From assembly GCF_001708405.1 (NCBI RefSeq), contig NZ_CP012418.1, forward strand, positions 1,702,501 to 1,766,500: a DNA stretch of 64,000 nt, given 5' to 3'. Every line of letters starts with the position of its first letter. Positions within the stretch are counted from its first letter, which is position 1. A program made the translations under genes and the position numbers. The DNA is from Kangiella sediminilitoris (GTDB taxonomy: Bacteria > Pseudomonadota > Gammaproteobacteria > Enterobacterales > Kangiellaceae). This document shows, piece after piece, positions 62,354 to 64,000 of this stretch. The notes under the pieces are model-generated. The model was given only the letters and a program-made list of their open reading frames with translations. It did not search any database and was not told the origin of the DNA.

Positions 62354-62492
62354 AGGCTTTGTGACTACATTTACCTGAGGCACCCAGACTGGTAAGTGCG
62401 TATGGCTGGGCTGAGCCCCAGAAAGGGTTACAACAAGCCTGGAAGGGATTGTTAGTCATAAACCGAAGCTTCTACCAGAATCATTTAACCCT
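62354..62492 (+). ncRNA. Structured 5' UTR, candidate cis-regulatory RNA of the permease
   Basis: AGGCTTTGTGAC (62354-62365) pairs with GTTACAACAAGCCT (62427-62440), closing a multibranch structure. Inside are TTACC/GGTAA (62371-62375/62391-62395) and CTGGG/CCCAG (62406-62410/62417-62421). AGGGTTA (62424-62430), which overlaps the 3' closing strand, can instead pair with TAACCCT (62486-62492), giving two exclusive folds. I do not recognise a known riboswitch class. No peptide frame explains the region. Confidence 0.45.
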
Positions 62493-62567
62493 AAAAACGA
62501 ACATTTGGGAAAGACTTGATTTCTATGTTAGGTTGTTAATATTAGTTTTTATTAATACAAGGTTAGC

Positions 62568-63806
62568 ATGCAAAACTTCCTCCAGCTGTGGCATCAGGCA
62601 TCGGTTACCAGTCTCGGTTTCTTCTGGATGGCTCTCTGGGCGTTTATTCTGGGTTACCTGATTAGTAGTTTAATTCAGGTGCTGGTCACTCGAAAACGTA
62701 TGCAGAAAGCCATGGGCAAAGATGGCCCACGTAGCATGGCTCTCGGTACTTTTTTTGGCTTTATATCCAGCTCCTGCAGTTTCTCAGCCCTATCCACCAC
62801 CCGGGCAATTTTTAATAAGGGCGCTGGTCTCGCGCCTTCAGTTGCTTTCCTTTTGGCATCTACCAATCTCGTCATTGAGCTTGGACTGGTAATCGCTATA
62901 TTTTTAGGTTGGCAGTTTGTAGTCAGTGAATACGTTGGCGGCCTTATTCTAATACTGGTTACATGGCTACTGATTCGAATTACTCGTCCTCGCAGACTGG
63001 AAGCACAAGCTCGAAAACAAATGGATAATGACGAGGAAGACGGTGATGATGAGAATCTAAGCTGGAAGGAGAAGCTTGTCAGCAAAAACAGCTGGCAAAA
63101 TATAGGGCAGACCTATGTCATGGAATGGCAAATGGTCTGGCGCGACGTTCTTATTGGTTTTACCGTCGCAGGAATTATTTCTGCCATGGTGCCAGACAGT
63201 TTTTTTGAAACCATGTTTATCGGTTCTGGCGGTGAAAACTCAGCAAACCCCGGCTTTCTGGAAGTCCTAGCACAAACCGTCGTGGGCCCTGTAGCTGCAT
63301 TCTTTACCTTTATTGGCTCCATGGGTAATATCCCTCTTGCGGCCGTGCTGTTCGGTCAGGGTGTGACCTTTGCTGGTGTTATCGCGTTCATTTTTTCTGA
63401 CCTTGTAGTACTGCCGGTATTACGAATTAATGCGAGATACTATGGATGGAAAATGGCTCTTTATCTGCTGACGATTATGTTATTAGCTATCATCATTGCG
63501 GCGCTCACTCTGCACTACTCGCTGGCTTTCCTCGGATTATTACCTGACTTTACTGCAGTGACAGCACCCGGAAGTCGAGACTTCTTCAAGCTAAATTATC
63601 AGTTTTACCTCAATGTAGCCCTGTTCATTATCAACCTGGCGTTAATCTGGTTTGCTGTTCAGGCTAAGAAGAGCAGTGGAGACCATGGTCATGGCCACGA
63701 TCATAATCACGATGAAGACTCCTCTGTGATTGATAAAGTCATGTCTGTGCTTGTGGTCTTAGCTTTGATCTGGTTGGTTGGTGGGCTATTGGTGACAGCC
63801 TTCTAA
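62568..63806 (+). CDS. YraQ/DUF318-type permease with a histidine-rich tail
   Basis: The 412-residue protein has eight or more helices and the DUF318 hallmark FFGFISSSCSFSALSTTRAIFNKG followed by APSVAFLLASTNLV in the first half. The second half repeats this with GPVAAFFTFIGSMGNIPLAAVLFGQG. Cytoplasmic loop 140-175 is highly acidic (MDNDEEDGDDEN). The C-terminal loop SGDHGHGHDHNHDED is a probable metal-binding stretch. Relatives include ArsP arsenic permeases, but the substrate is unknown. AAGG precedes the ATG by five bases. Confidence 0.85.
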   Translation: MQNFLQLWHQASVTSLGFFWMALWAFILGYLISSLIQVLVTRKRMQKAMGKDGPRSMALGTFFGFISSSCSFSALSTTRAIFNKGAGLAPSVAFLLASTNLVIELGLVIAIFLGWQFVVSEYVGGLILILVTWLLIRITRPRRLEAQARKQMDNDEEDGDDENLSWKEKLVSKNSWQNIGQTYVMEWQMVWRDVLIGFTVAGIISAMVPDSFFETMFIGSGGENSANPGFLEVLAQTVVGPVAAFFTFIGSMGNIPLAAVLFGQGVTFAGVIAFIFSDLVVLPVLRINARYYGWKMALYLLTIMLLAIIIAALTLHYSLAFLGLLPDFTAVTAPGSRDFFKLNYQFYLNVALFIINLALIWFAVQAKKSSGDHGHGHDHNHDEDSSVIDKVMSVLVVLALIWLVGGLLVTAF

Positions 63807-63915
63807 TCAGAATAATACTCTGGACTTAGCTCACTACCTAATTATAAAAGTATCTACAGCGCTTAAATCCGAGTGATGGTATGATGCGGTAAATATTTTA
63901 GAGAATACTCTTACT

Positions 63916-64000
63916 ATGAAATTATTGGTTAGAAACCTGGCTCGAACCACCACAGAAGAACAAGTGACAGCACTATTTGAAGAATATGGCACGGTGCAGT
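63916..64000 (+). CDS. RNA-binding protein with RRM domain, N-terminal part (cut by the window)
   Basis: Twenty-eight codons are visible: MKLLVRNLARTTTEEQVTAL then FEEYGTVQ. KLLVRNLA is the RNP2 motif and TEEQVTALFEEYG is helix 1 of an RRM, as in small bacterial Rbp-type single-RRM proteins. RNP1 lies outside the window. Confidence 0.85.
   Translation, partial: MKLLVRNLARTTTEEQVTALFEEYGTVQ

Noticed and set aside
1-64000. CRISPR array, prophage or complete insertion sequence
   Set aside because: No regularly spaced repeats, no transposase and no phage structural genes were seen; the tyrosine recombinase at 433-1320 is the housekeeping XerD.

Overview
The window looks like a chromosome segment of a Kangiella-type marine gammaproteobacterium. 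It is moderately AT-rich, the housekeeping proteins align best from memory with gammaproteobacterial orthologues, and several gene orders are classic for the class: rpsP-rimM-trmD-rplS, xerD-dsbC, ypjD-corB, lptF-lptG, pepA-holC-(valS), guaB-guaA, rlmN-pilW-rodZ-ispG-hisS-yfgM-bamB-der and ybgC-tolQRAB-pal-cpoB. The genus is my inference; a 16S or whole-genome comparison would settle it.

Layout. 1-7.2 kb: xerD and a cut-off dsbC, a secreted coiled-coil protein, the rpsP-rplS operon, two small secreted proteins and ffh. 7.5-12.2 kb: a + strand run of ypjD, corB and a large RND/MMPL exporter. 12.2-17.7 kb: a secreted lipase-like hydrolase with a DUF4785-type partner, tRNA-Leu(CAA) behind a long structured leader, a small Xre regulator with a membrane partner, and a periplasmic DUF885 hydrolase. 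17.8-28.2 kb: RDD protein, lptG/lptF, divergent pepA-holC followed by a DUF6498-type membrane protein, a methyltransferase and valS, then an MBL-fold di-iron protein behind a consensus FNR box. 28.3-34.8 kb: a fused aspartate kinase/diaminopimelate decarboxylase, tadA, guaA and guaB. 34.9-45.9 kb: xseA facing the der-bamB-yfgM-hisS-ispG-rodZ-pilW-rlmN series and ndk. 46-57.6 kb: a BsuPI-domain protein, queC and queE separated by dispersed repeats, the complete Tol-Pal operon with ybgC, ruvB and yheS. 57.8-60.7 kb is accessory: small poorly conserved + strand genes, three of them preceded by a related short repeat. 60.7-64 kb: two cupins, a VF530-family protein, a YraQ-type permease behind a structured 5' RNA, and the start of an RRM protein.

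The most interesting discovery is upstream of the lysC-lysA fusion. A sigma70-like promoter (31060-31087) is followed at once by a 24-codon peptide (30978-31052) with three Lys-Lys pairs, then by a strong intrinsic terminator (30920-30954) just before the structural gene. This is the architecture of ribosome-mediated transcription attenuation tuned to lysine, in place of the usual lysine riboswitch. The predicted transcription start falls at or one base before the peptide AUG, so the peptide would be read from a leaderless mRNA. Secondary leads are a promoter-proximal structured RNA before the YraQ permease (62354-62492), the hairpin-rich tRNA-Leu leader (14755-14917), an ERIC-like palindrome that supplies the 3' end of queE (48326-48463), and a likely AUU-initiated small gene (58746).
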